From Nakamurella leprariae (lineage in GTDB: Bacteria; Actinomycetota; Actinomycetes; Mycobacteriales; Nakamurellaceae), in NCBI RefSeq assembly GCF_016918035.1, contig NZ_JAERWK010000001.1:1-64000 (forward strand): 64,000 nucleotides of DNA, given 5' to 3'. The translations under genes were made by a program, and so were the position numbers. Under the pieces are notes generated by a model. That model worked only from the letters and a program-made list of their open reading frames with translations. It searched no databases and had not been told where the DNA came from. Positions 1-7,877 of the stretch are shown one piece after another (the first letter of the stretch is position 1; every line of letters begins with the position of its first letter).

Positions 1-58
1 GCACGCCCTCGGCCCGATGCAACCGACGGATCTCCGCCCAGTCCTCCACGTTCAGCAC
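1..58 (-). CDS. istA: IS21-family transposase IstA, N-terminal fragment (runs off left edge)
   Basis: Read on the minus strand from a GTG at 58, the frame gives LNVEDWAEIRRLHRAEGV after the start residue. This is the characteristic opening of the IS21-family transposase IstA, the helix-turn-helix end of the DDE recombinase that acts with the IstB helper ATPase. A GGGGAG sequence abuts the start, which is closer than usual for a ribosome binding site, so a start further upstream is possible. Only 19 codons lie in the window and the rest is beyond the left edge. The identification rests on this short but distinctive motif. Confidence 0.6.
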   Translation of the reverse strand, partial: MLNVEDWAEIRRLHRAEGV

Positions 59-104
59 CTCCCCAGCGTCGGGAGGGGGTCAACGTTCCCGGAACCCCAG
101 AGGG
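1..104 (-). mobile_element. Probable end of an IS21-like insertion sequence
   Basis: The istA start lies within 60 bases of a block (about 60-104) with two related purine/pyrimidine motifs: GGGGGTCAACG at 75-85 and GAGGGTCAGGA near 98-110. Repeated short motifs near the tips are typical of IS21 elements, so the outer end is probably between 85 and 115. The stop codon of the neighbouring GGDEF gene at 105-107 lies in or beside this boundary, so the element may have been inserted at the 3' end of that gene. The exact tip and any target duplication cannot be set without the other end. Confidence 0.35.
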
Positions 105-1307
105 TCAGGATTCAAGATCCGGCGACAGCAGGCGGCGGCTCGCCTCGAGCGTGTCGGTGGGTGCATCGGCGGCGGGCACGATGACGTTGGTGTTGCTGCC
201 GCGGGTCTTGGCCGCGTACATGGCCAGGTCGGCCTGATGCAGGAGATCGGCTGTGTCCACACCGCCGCGGCTCAGTGCGGCGCCGACGCTGACGGTCACC
301 GCCACAGAGGCGGCGCCGTCACCGACCCCGTCGAAGCCGATGGGCGCTGACACGGCCGTGCGAAGCCGGTCGGCGAGACGGTCCACGGCCCGCAGCGGGC
401 TCACCGCGTCGGTGAGGTCTTCGCAGACCACCACGAATTCGTCGCCGCTGATCCGGGCGAGGGTGTCCGATGACCGCAGCGCCCGCTTCATCCGCTGGGC
501 CACCGTCCGCAGGACCAGGTCACCGATCCGGTGCCCGAAGGTGTCGTTGATGCCCTTGAAATGGTCGATGTCGACGAACAGGACCGCCACCGAGGGTGCC
601 GTGTCGCTCGGCGGAGGTCAGTGCGTGGGTGATGAATTCATGAACCAGGACCCGGTTCGGCAGACCGGTCAGCTCGTCATGCAGCAGTCGGTTGGCCAGG
701 ATGTGCTGCGCGGCCCGCGCCTTCTGCCGATCGTGCGCCATGACGAGGAACGACACCGCGACATCGGCCAGGAGCTGGGCTCGCTCGAGTTGGGTCGCGT
801 CCAACGGCTCGGGTTGCCGGCGGTACAGGTCCAGCACTCCCCAACACTGTCCGCGACTGAGCAGCGGGACAGCGGTGACGCGGTGGATGCCGACGTCGAC
901 TGCGACCGAGCCGTAGCCCGGCCACCGCTGCAGCAGCTCCGGGCCGACGGCCAAGACGATGGCGCTGGTCTGCAGCTGTCCTGGCAGGGACCGGCGGCCT
1001 GCCGCGATTGCGCCATCTCAAGCGCTTGCAGGCCGTCATCCGAGGCGGACATGAACCGGGTGCCGGCACCGTCGGCCGCCATGACCCCGACGCCGTCGCA
1101 GTCCAACGCCGCCATCGCCGCGCGGCACAACTCGACGAGCAGCACATCGGCGGGCGCGTCCTCGACGGCGGTCCGAGCGAGCCGCGCCACCACACCGGTC
1201 AGGACGTCGTTCGCCTCTGTTGTCGGGCTGGGCGGCTGCGATGCGGGGATCGACGATGTCCCGTTCCGGGATGAGGATGCAGGCGCGAAGGTCTTGAAGT
1301 GCGTCAC
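105..1307 (-). pseudogene. GAF-GGDEF diguanylate cyclase-like gene with two or three frameshifts
   Basis: Three overlapping minus-strand frames together make one signalling protein. Frame one (from 1307) holds the first half of a GAF domain, ending at AAGPCQDS. Frame two (about 975-605) continues it through ELLQRWPGYGSVAVD and the linker HDELTGLPNRVLVHEF. Frame three (590-105) holds the GGDEF half with FVDIDHFKGIND and the signature as SGDEF. The first break, near 978, looks like one missing C in GACAGCTGCAG. The second, near 592, looks like one extra G, so the two shifts compensate. A third break near 1215 is possible, because another frame upstream of 1215 reads more like protein. An intact protein would be predicted to make or sense cyclic di-GMP in the cytoplasm; the SGDEF core could be catalytic. 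Real decay and indel errors in the sequence cannot be told apart here. Confidence 0.6.
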
Positions 1308-1497
1308 GGATCGCCCCGTCGAGGGCCGCTGTCGACCATCCGGCCGGTCGACCTACGCCGTGGTAAGACGCGGTCAACCGAGTGACTCTAGGACGTATCG
1401 TCGCTGCTTCGTGCACGGTGAACGATGAAGGCACCCGTTCGGCTCATTGGTTCCCGGTCACGGACTCGGCGGACCTGCATCGACGTGGCCCCGTCAC

Positions 1498-2343
1498 TCA
1501 GGTCGGCGACTGCCCTGCTGACTCGGTCCGGCCGCGGATCACCCCGGCCGGGCCAGTGACGCGCGGCCGACAGAGGCCGGTCAGTGGGGGTGGCGCCGAG
1601 GCGCTGGGGTTCTCGCCGGTCTCGGTGAGGCGCCGGGCGATCTCGTGCAGCTTGCGGTTGGTGTCCTGGGAGACCTGCCTGAGCAGCTCGAAGGCGTGAG
1701 AGGCAGTGATCTTGTGCCGTTCCATGAGGATGCCCTTGGCCTGGCCGATCATGTCGCGGTTCACGAGCGCGGTCCGTAGATTGTCCTGCTGTTCGGCGCC
1801 TCCGACCATGGCGATGGCGGCGGGACTGGCCAGCAGCAGCCCGACCTGTTCGTCGTCGTCGCCGAAGGCACCGACCTGCCAGGAGTACAGGTTCAACGCT
1901 CCGAGGTCGTGCTCGTCCACGTACAGCTGCACGGACAGCATCGATCGCACCCCCAGGTCGGCGGCCTTGGCGCCGAATTCCGGCCAACGCTCGTCGTGCC
2001 GAAGGTTCTCCGATCGCAGCGTCGCGTTGGTCCTGATGGCATCCAGGCACGGGCCTTGACCCGTCTCGTACTGGACACGATCGACCTGTTCGACCAGTTC
2101 GTCAGTGAACGCGGGCGTCGCCATGTCACGCCCCTTGACCGTCGTGATCCCGGCGTACTGCGCATTGTCGACGTTCGCCACGGCCGAATCCACGATGCCC
2201 TGCAACGTTCGATGCAAGTCCGGTTCGGCCTGCAGCGACCTGGCCACCTCACTGAGCTGCTCAGCCAGACTCTGGCGGGGATCCTCGCCGTGACTATCCC
2301 GTCCTCGTTGCTCGCTCGAGCTGCGACGCTTGTGGTCCACCAT
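1498..2343 (-). CDS. GAF and ANTAR domain RNA-binding antiterminator
   Basis: The product is 281 residues. Residues about 28-180 form a GAF sensor domain (QYETGQGPCLDAI, RSMLSVQLY), and residues about 186-241 form an ANTAR domain (NRDMIGQAKGILMERHKI, then AFELLRQVSQ). ANTAR proteins bind paired hairpins in nascent mRNA and prevent termination; GAF-ANTAR pairs are common in actinobacteria. The ATG at 2343 is chosen because AAGGGGA lies 8 bases upstream and the GAF domain starts soon after. The frame stays open upstream to 2613, but that part is arginine-rich and unlike a domain. A disordered tail of about 40 residues follows the ANTAR domain. No paired-hairpin target was recognised nearby. Confidence 0.85.
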   Translation of the reverse strand: MVDHKRRSSSEQRGRDSHGEDPRQSLAEQLSEVARSLQAEPDLHRTLQGIVDSAVANVDNAQYAGITTVKGRDMATPAFTDELVEQVDRVQYETGQGPCLDAIRTNATLRSENLRHDERWPEFGAKAADLGVRSMLSVQLYVDEHDLGALNLYSWQVGAFGDDDEQVGLLLASPAAIAMVGGAEQQDNLRTALVNRDMIGQAKGILMERHKITASHAFELLRQVSQDTNRKLHEIARRLTETGENPSASAPPPLTGLCRPRVTGPAGVIRGRTESAGQSPT

Positions 2344-2561
2344 CGTGGGAGTCCCCTTCACCCACGACACCAGACGTTCGCTGATGCTCGCTCCGTGACC
2401 GCTTCCAGCGGCGCGTCGGCGCACCGTACCGAACATGACACGAGCGGCGTCCCTCGGCCGCCGCACGCGGGGTTGCACCGTTGCCGACGTTCTCCGTCGG
2501 TCTGCAGTCGTAGTCGTCTGCGCTGGCTCGGTCAATGCCGTGGTCGCGGGCGTTCTGCCTG

Positions 2562-3587
2562 TCATCGCTGATAGCGTGCCGCTACGGCCGCGAACGCGGC
2601 TTTGGGTTCCCACTCCATGTCCGGGTAGGTCTGTCCCCGGTGCCCTTCGAGGACTTTGACGATGCCCACGCTCGCCCGGTCCAAGTCGTCTTGTGGGTCG
2701 CCGTCCGGGCGGTGCGGGAAGCCCGCCAAAGCGAACAAGTACACGAACGCGCTGTCCACGCCCTCGGTCTCGAAGATTCCGAGTAGTTCGCTCAGATATT
2801 CAGCCTGGCCGGCCTCGTCGCGCTCGTAGACGCCGTTGAGCCGTACGGGAGTCTTGGTCGTCGAGTCGTACTCGACCACTTCGAGCACCCGCCCGCCGCG
2901 GTTCCCGGCGCCGCGGTAGGCGGCTGTTCCAAAGCCAGTGACAGCAACTGGTTTGGGGTTCTGGACAAGGGTGCGCACCGCCTCTCGGAACCGGTCGGCG
3001 ACCTCGGCCGAGCGGATCAGTTCGAACGTCACCACATCGAAGGGAGTCCAGTCGACCTGTTCGAACTGGATGGACGCGTAGGTGATCTGACCATGGAAAA
3101 GCTCCCGGACGTTGGCCGTGGCTTCGCCGAGGAAGGTGTTCATGCGAGCACCGAGTTCGCGCATTGCTTCGGCCCGCCGCTCGGGAGGACTCATCAGCTG
3201 CTCGACTCGTTCCTCGGGAGTTGCGCCGGGCAGGAATCCGTGGTTCATCACGCTGAGCTCGACCCCTGCCACGAAGACCACGGTGGCCCCCTGCTGCCGG
3301 AGCCGCTCCGCTCGCACGGCGCAGTCGCGGAACAGTCCAAGGATCTGCTCCGGTTCCAGTTCCAGCGGGTAGGGCGAGAACCACACCTCCAGACCGAGGT
3401 CGGCGGCCGCGTGGGCGGCCAGCTCCAGTCTGTCCGGATCGCCGCCGATGATCTGAACCGCGTTGCAGTACAGGTCGTCGCGGATGATCTCGAGCTCCCG
3501 GCGGACAACGTCCGGATGAAAGGGCTGGCGGGAGATCTGGCCTTCCGTGACGAAGCCGGTGTCGTAGGTCATTCCTCTGGCTCGCAT
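2562..3587 (-). CDS. TIM-barrel protein of the type labelled abortive phage infection protein
   Basis: The 341-residue protein opens with MRARGMTYDTGF and contains NAVQIIGGDPDRLELAA, GLEVWFSPYPLEL and VFVAGVELSVMNHGF. This pattern matches the actinobacterial family named, with little experimental support, abortive phage infection protein. The fold looks like a TIM-barrel glycoside-hydrolase relative, with acidic residues at strand ends (GVELS, TFELIR, VEYDS). I see no signal peptide, so it should be cytoplasmic. The start at 3587 is chosen because the family begins with this motif; a second ATG lies at 3572. It is divergent from a TetR regulator across 106 bases, which may control it. The substrate is unknown, and the phage-related name should not be taken as a function. 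Confidence 0.6.
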   Translation of the reverse strand: MRARGMTYDTGFVTEGQISRQPFHPDVVRRELEIIRDDLYCNAVQIIGGDPDRLELAAHAAADLGLEVWFSPYPLELEPEQILGLFRDCAVRAERLRQQGATVVFVAGVELSVMNHGFLPGATPEERVEQLMSPPERRAEAMRELGARMNTFLGEATANVRELFHGQITYASIQFEQVDWTPFDVVTFELIRSAEVADRFREAVRTLVQNPKPVAVTGFGTAAYRGAGNRGGRVLEVVEYDSTTKTPVRLNGVYERDEAGQAEYLSELLGIFETEGVDSAFVYLFALAGFPHRPDGDPQDDLDRASVGIVKVLEGHRGQTYPDMEWEPKAAFAAVAARYQR

Positions 3588-3651
3588 GACGACGTCTCTC
3601 TGTCGGTCTGTGGGGTTCGAGATGCCGAGACTGGTAGCATACCTGCGTGTG

Positions 3652-3663
3652 CGCAAGTTTGCG
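3652..3663. promoter_or_regulatory. Candidate operator between the TIM-barrel gene and its TetR neighbour
   Basis: CGCAAGTTTGCG has perfect 5-base arms (CGCAA/TTGCG) around a 2-base centre. It sits in the 106-base gap between two divergent genes, about 30 bases upstream of the TetR start. The position suits an autoregulatory TetR operator. The short arm length makes this tentative. Confidence 0.4.
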
Positions 3664-3693
3664 TGTTCGCAGCCTGGCTGAGAGGCTGTCATA

Positions 3694-4350
3694 GTGACGA
3701 CTCCCGGGCTCCGCGAACGCAAGAGACAGGCCACGCGCGAGGCGCTCCGGACGGCAGCCCTGCGCCTGGCCCTTGAGCACGGGGCAAGCAAGGTGCGGGT
3801 CGAGGACATCGCAGCGGCGGCCGGGGTCTCGCCGCGCACGTACAACAACTACTTCGCCAGCCGGGAGCAGGCGATCGTTTCAGCAGTGACCGCGGGCCGG
3901 GAGACGCGAGTCGCGGCAGCCGTCGCCCGCCGGCCGCCAACAGTCCGCCTAGCGGACGCCGTCACTGAGGCAGTGGTCGAGCAGTACACCACCACCGGTC
4001 AGCATGAACTCGAAACACTGCTCCTGATCACCACCTGGAGCCCACTACGGAAGGCATTCCTCGACGCCTCGGCGGGCATCGAGCTCCCTCTCACGGCGGC
4101 GATCGCCGCGCGCCTGCCTGACGCTGGAGCACACACTGCTCGCGTCCTTGCGGCAAGCGTCGCCGCTGCGGTCCGGATCGCGGTCGAGAACTGGCTCCAG
4201 CCGGCCGGTGACGACACGTCGCCGGAAGGTTTCGATACCGGAGGACTCGTCGTACCCTTTGGCTCACTGACTGACCAGCTCGGTACGGCACTGGCCCCAC
4301 TCGCGCCAGCATTCGACGCCGCCGAGGAACAGGCCCATCCCGAGGCATGA
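3694..4350 (+). CDS. TetR-family transcriptional regulator
   Basis: The 218-residue protein has an N-terminal helix-turn-helix (residues about 7-55: REALRTAALRLALEHG, VEDIAAAAGVSPRTYNNYF) and an all-helical ligand domain, the usual TetR layout and length. The NNYFASREQAI stretch ends the recognition region. The start is GTG at 3694; no strong ribosome binding site is visible, so translation may be leaderless. It is divergent from the TIM-barrel gene and probably represses it and itself through the CGCAA/TTGCG palindrome between them. The ligand cannot be predicted. Confidence 0.85.
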   Translation: MTTPGLRERKRQATREALRTAALRLALEHGASKVRVEDIAAAAGVSPRTYNNYFASREQAIVSAVTAGRETRVAAAVARRPPTVRLADAVTEAVVEQYTTTGQHELETLLLITTWSPLRKAFLDASAGIELPLTAAIAARLPDAGAHTARVLAASVAAAVRIAVENWLQPAGDDTSPEGFDTGGLVVPFGSLTDQLGTALAPLAPAFDAAEEQAHPEA

Positions 4351-4466
4351 CACCACTGATCCACAGCGTCCCGCGCTCCGTTCGCCGAGTCCGGTGACTC
4401 CATCAGTCCGGTCCTGCCTGTCACCCCGAGACTGTCGCTCTTCCGGTGTAGCTGGCGGTGGGCATG

Positions 4467-4655
4467 TCAGCGGTCCTGTGCCGTTGGGATGCGGTCTGCC
4501 AAGGTGATGGCGAGGGCGTTGAGCACTGGCTTCTAGCGCACGGCCCATGGTGTCTGATCGGTCCGGGTGGGCTCCAGTGATCGGGTGACCAGGTACAGGC
4601 ATTTCATGGCGGACTGCTCGGTGGGGAAGTACCCACGGGCTCGGACCGCCGGCGG
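4467..4655 (-). pseudogene. IS256-family transposase C-terminal relic
   Basis: Minus-strand translation from 4655 gives PPAVRARGYFPTEQSAMKC, then LYLVTRSLEPTRTDQ, PWAVR, a TAG stop, and KPVLNALAITLADR. This is the conserved C-terminal end of Mutator-type (IS256) transposases, where tryptophan normally occupies the TAG position (RWKPALNAF). Only the last 60 or so codons remain and they carry an internal stop, so it is inactive. Its upstream end touches the 3' end of the aldo/keto reductase gene, so the original insertion was just downstream of that gene. Confidence 0.7.
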
Positions 4656-5645
4656 CTACTCGCGCGCCGAGGACACGGAGCCCGGTTGAGCCGAACGGTG
4701 ACCACGGACCTGGACCGCCAGAGCGTCGAGTCGGGCGACGAGGTCGTCCGACAGCTCGACGTCCAGGCCACCGAGGTTCTCGGTGACCCGCTCGGGGTAG
4801 CGGGTGCCGGGGATGGACACCGCGGGCAGCCCCAGCCGGCGTCCCTTGTCGTAGAACCAGGCCAGGGCCAACTGGGCACCGGTCAGGTCGGCGTCCCGGG
4901 CGATGGCCAGGAACTCGTCCAGGACGGGCTGGTTGTAGGCCAGGTTGGTCCGGTTGTACCGGGTGATGTTGAACCGGACGTCGCCGGCGACGAACTCGTC
5001 GGCGTCGAGCAGGCCGGTCAGCCACTTCCGCCCGAGCGTGGAGTAGGAGACGAATCCCACGCCGTGCTCTGTGGCGGCCGGGACGACCCAACGCTCGACG
5101 TCCCGCGACACCACGCTCCACTCCGACTGGATGGCGGCGATCGGGTGAACCGTGACGGCGCGGCGGATCTCGTCGCCGGTGGCTTCGGACAGCCCGATGT
5201 GCAGGACCTTGCCCTCGTCGATCAGTTCCTTGATCGCGCCGACCGTCTCTTCGATGGGGACGGCGGGATCGACCCGATGCTGGTAGTACAGATCGATGCG
5301 GTCGGTGCCCAGCCGCGCCAAGCTCAGTTCGACCTGTTCGCGGACGTACTCGCGGTCGCCGCGAACCCCTCGCTGACTCGGCCCGAGGTTCTTGACGATC
5401 CCGAATTTCGTGGCGAGCTGGATCTCGTCGCGGCGGGTCTTCAACAGCTTCCCGATGGTGATCTCACTTCGGCCGTCCCCGTAGCCGTTCGCGGTGTCGA
5501 GGAGGGTGATGCCACTGTCCACAGCGTGGTGCAGGGTCCGCAGCGCATCGGAGTCGCTGACCGGGCCGTACATGTCGGTCAGCGACATGCCACCGAAGCC
5601 GAGCGCTGAGACCGTCAGGCCGTCGCCGAGTTCTGTCGTGATCAC
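4656..5645 (-). CDS. Aldo/keto reductase
   Basis: The 329-residue protein has the AKR barrel layout: LGFGGMSLTDMYGPVSD near the start, DTANGYGDGRSE with the catalytic Asp and Tyr, ATKFGIVKNLG with the Lys, and a VDLYYQHRVD-like strand (RIDLYYQHRVDPAVP) with the His. Enzymes of this family reduce carbonyls with NADPH in the cytoplasm. The GTG start at 5645 has GGGAGGGA 5-7 bases upstream; the frame stays open further upstream but lacks a better site. It lies 136 bases downstream of the last monooxygenase gene on the same strand, so it may be read with that operon. It could reduce an aldehyde released by the monooxygenases, which is an inference from position only. Confidence 0.85.
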   Translation of the reverse strand: MITTELGDGLTVSALGFGGMSLTDMYGPVSDSDALRTLHHAVDSGITLLDTANGYGDGRSEITIGKLLKTRRDEIQLATKFGIVKNLGPSQRGVRGDREYVREQVELSLARLGTDRIDLYYQHRVDPAVPIEETVGAIKELIDEGKVLHIGLSEATGDEIRRAVTVHPIAAIQSEWSVVSRDVERWVVPAATEHGVGFVSYSTLGRKWLTGLLDADEFVAGDVRFNITRYNRTNLAYNQPVLDEFLAIARDADLTGAQLALAWFYDKGRRLGLPAVSIPGTRYPERVTENLGGLDVELSDDLVARLDALAVQVRGHRSAQPGSVSSARE

Positions 5646-5781
5646 GTGGGGTCCCTCCCGGAGCAGTGCTGTCGGATGGGAGCGTAAGGAACCAACGCCG
5701 CGCTCCGGTGCTGCGGGGGTGGTCGTGATCCGCTGGGCCTGGGCACCGGGCGGGTCGCGTGGAGCGCCGGTCGCTGCGCGG

Positions 5782-7167
5782 TCACCGATCGGCAGCGGTG
5801 TCGGCTGACCTGCTGTCGGGAACGAGCGCCGATGAGCCCGACCAGGTGCCGGGCGGGGTCGGCAGGCCCAGGTTCTCCCTGAGGGTGGCTCCTCGGTACT
5901 CGGTGCGATGGGAGCCACGTTCCTGCAGGAGCGGGACGACCTCGTCGACGAAGCGGTCCAGCCCAGTGGGCGTCAGGTGCGGAACCAGGACGAATCCGTC
6001 GGCGGCGTCCTGCTGGACGAAGCGATCCAGTTCGTCGGCCACGGTGGCCGCGGAGCCGACGAAACACTGCCGCTCCGTGACCGCGATCACCAGTTCGCGG
6101 GTCGACAGCTGTCGCGTCTCGGCCAGTTCACGCCACTGTCTGGCCGTTGCCGCTCGGTCCTGGATGAGAGATCGGACGCTGGAACGTCCCTGGGTGATCA
6201 GCCCTTCAAGATCGGTGTCCACGGGGTCGATGGTCGGTAGCGGACCGTCCGGATCGTGGCCGGACAGGTCGGTGTTCCACAGCTGTTCCAGGAACGCCAC
6301 CGCGGTGGCCGGTGACACCTGGGCGAGCCGGACCTCGCGGTAGATCTCCCTGGCCTCATGGTCGTCGTCCCCCAGCACGACCGACGCCGACGGCAGAATG
6401 AGCAGATCGGACCATGCTCGTCCGTACTTGACCAGGCGGGACTTGACGTCATGGTAGAACGCCCGTCCGTCGTCGAACTTGGCGTGTCGGGAGAAAATGA
6501 TGTCGGCCGACGACGCGGCGAACTCACGCCCTTCGTCGGACTGGCCGGCCTGGATGATGACGGGTCTGCCCTGAGGGCTGGGTGGGACGTTGAACTGTCC
6601 GCTGATGTCGAAGTGTCGGTTCTGGATCTGGAACCGCCCGGGCTCGCAGCCGGCGTCGGTCCACGACTGCCACAGGGTGACCGCCGCCTCGAGGAAGTTC
6701 TTGGCCCTCAGGTAACGCTCGTCGTGCGGCAAGTAACCGCCGCGACGGAAGTTCTCGCCGGTGAAGGCGTCCCAGCTGGTGACGATGTTCCACGCCGCGC
6801 GACCGTCGGACAGGTGGTCCAGCGTGGCGAGCTGCCGCGCCAGCTCGTACGGCTCGTGGTAGGTGGAGTTCACGGTCGCGGCCAGTCCCAGGTGTTCGGT
6901 CACCCCGGCGACGGCGGCCAACATGGTGAGGTTGTCCGGACGGCCGACCACGTCCAGGTCGTAGATCCGTCCGGCGTGCTCCCGCAGTCGCAGACCTTCG
7001 GCCAGGAACAGGAAGTCGAATCGGCCACGCTCCGCGGTCTGGGCCAGGTGCCGGAAGGAGGCGAAGTCGATCTGGCTGCCCGAGGCGGGGTCGGTCCACA
7101 CGGTGGTGTTGTTCACTCCGGGGAAGTGGGCCGCCAGATGGATCTGCTTGCGGGGGGAATCGGTCAT
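5782..7167 (-). CDS. NtaA/SnaA/DmoA-family FMN-dependent monooxygenase (copy 1)
   Basis: The 461-residue luciferase-fold protein matches the NtaA/SnaA/DmoA group: LAEGLRLREHAGRIYDLD, LGLAATVNSTYHEPYELAR, WNIVTSWDAFTGENFRRGG and PPSPQGRPVIIQAGQSDEG. Members use FMNH2 from a separate reductase and O2 to cleave C-N or C-S bonds (nitrilotriacetate, dimethyl sulfide, N-acetyl-S-alkylcysteines). The start ATG at 7167 overlaps the stop of the upstream acetyltransferase gene by 4 bases (ATGA), which indicates translational coupling. It is the last gene of the tightly packed operon. A proline/serine-rich tail of about 20 residues follows the family's usual end (REHLALP-like motif LRENLGLPTPP). Its exact substrate is not readable from sequence. 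Confidence 0.85.
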   Translation of the reverse strand: MTDSPRKQIHLAAHFPGVNNTTVWTDPASGSQIDFASFRHLAQTAERGRFDFLFLAEGLRLREHAGRIYDLDVVGRPDNLTMLAAVAGVTEHLGLAATVNSTYHEPYELARQLATLDHLSDGRAAWNIVTSWDAFTGENFRRGGYLPHDERYLRAKNFLEAAVTLWQSWTDAGCEPGRFQIQNRHFDISGQFNVPPSPQGRPVIIQAGQSDEGREFAASSADIIFSRHAKFDDGRAFYHDVKSRLVKYGRAWSDLLILPSASVVLGDDDHEAREIYREVRLAQVSPATAVAFLEQLWNTDLSGHDPDGPLPTIDPVDTDLEGLITQGRSSVRSLIQDRAATARQWRELAETRQLSTRELVIAVTERQCFVGSAATVADELDRFVQQDAADGFVLVPHLTPTGLDRFVDEVVPLLQERGSHRTEYRGATLRENLGLPTPPGTWSGSSALVPDSRSADTAADR

Positions 7168-7877
7168 CGGGGTGCTCCCGGGGGACGCAGTCGCAGGTGT
7201 CGGGTGGTGATTCGGCGCCGGAACCCGAGGTTCTCGTACACTCGGATCGCGGTCACGTTGTCGGCGGAGGCGTGCAGGAACGGCTGTTCGCCCCGCTCGC
7301 GGATGCCGAGCACCAGCGCCAGGACGAGCCGCGTGGCCAGCCCACGTCCCCGGAAGTCGGGATCGGTGCAGACGGCGCTGATCTCCGTCCAGCCGGTCGG
7401 CCGGAGTCGTTCGCCCGCCATCGCGATGAGCCGACCCTCCGCCCGGATGCCGAGATAGGTGCCGAGTTCCGGTGTCCGGGGTCGCCAGGGGCCGGGTCGG
7501 GTGCGGTCGACCAGCTCGGCCATCGCTGCGGCATCATCCATCCCCAGCCGGGCGATGTCCGGGTCGTCGGCGCCGTGCACCTGGTCGCCCACCAGTTGCA
7601 CACCGTCGAGCGCCCGCACCACCGGCCAGCCGTCCGGAGCCACCACCGCCGGGCCGCTGATCGAGATCTCCTGCCCGACGGCCACCAGGTCGGCCAGGTC
7701 GGCCCACGCCGCCGGATCGGACGGGTCGTCCACCGCCCCGAAGCCGGCGCGGTCATCCGGATACCGCCGGGCTCGGCGGCGACCGATGGCCAGGGCCGCG
7801 TGGCCTCCGGTCAAGGAGTGCCAGCTGGCGTTGTCGAGCACATCGGTCTGCAGGTCACCGGGCGTGGTGGTGCTCAT
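7164..7877 (-). CDS. GNAT-family N-acetyltransferase
   Basis: The 237-residue protein has a C-terminal GNAT domain with the acetyl-CoA loop in DPDFRGRGLATRLVLALV, preceded by EGRLIAMAGERL and followed by ASADNVTAIRVYENLGFRR, the classical end of the fold. The N-terminal 100 residues form a second, more divergent half, as in tandem FR47/GCN5-like proteins. Both ends overlap neighbouring genes by 4 bases (ATGA), so it belongs to the operon. In Bacillus the comparable SnaA/SnaB enzymes N-acetylate S-alkyl or S-succinyl cysteine before a flavin monooxygenase attacks the thioether. The same role is plausible here but not proven. Confidence 0.8.
   Translation of the reverse strand: MSTTTPGDLQTDVLDNASWHSLTGGHAALAIGRRRARRYPDDRAGFGAVDDPSDPAAWADLADLVAVGQEISISGPAVVAPDGWPVVRALDGVQLVGDQVHGADDPDIARLGMDDAAAMAELVDRTRPGPWRPRTPELGTYLGIRAEGRLIAMAGERLRPTGWTEISAVCTDPDFRGRGLATRLVLALVLGIRERGEQPFLHASADNVTAIRVYENLGFRRRITTRHLRLRPPGAPR

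Noticed and set aside
253-1428. 391-codon open frame on the plus strand
   Set aside because: Antisense to the GAF-GGDEF gene; the minus strand shows clear GGDEF and GAF motifs despite frameshifts.
2562-3587. Phage-defence system based on the abortive infection name
   Set aside because: The label is inherited annotation. No second defence gene, toxin, or defence island feature is nearby, and the TetR neighbour suggests metabolism.
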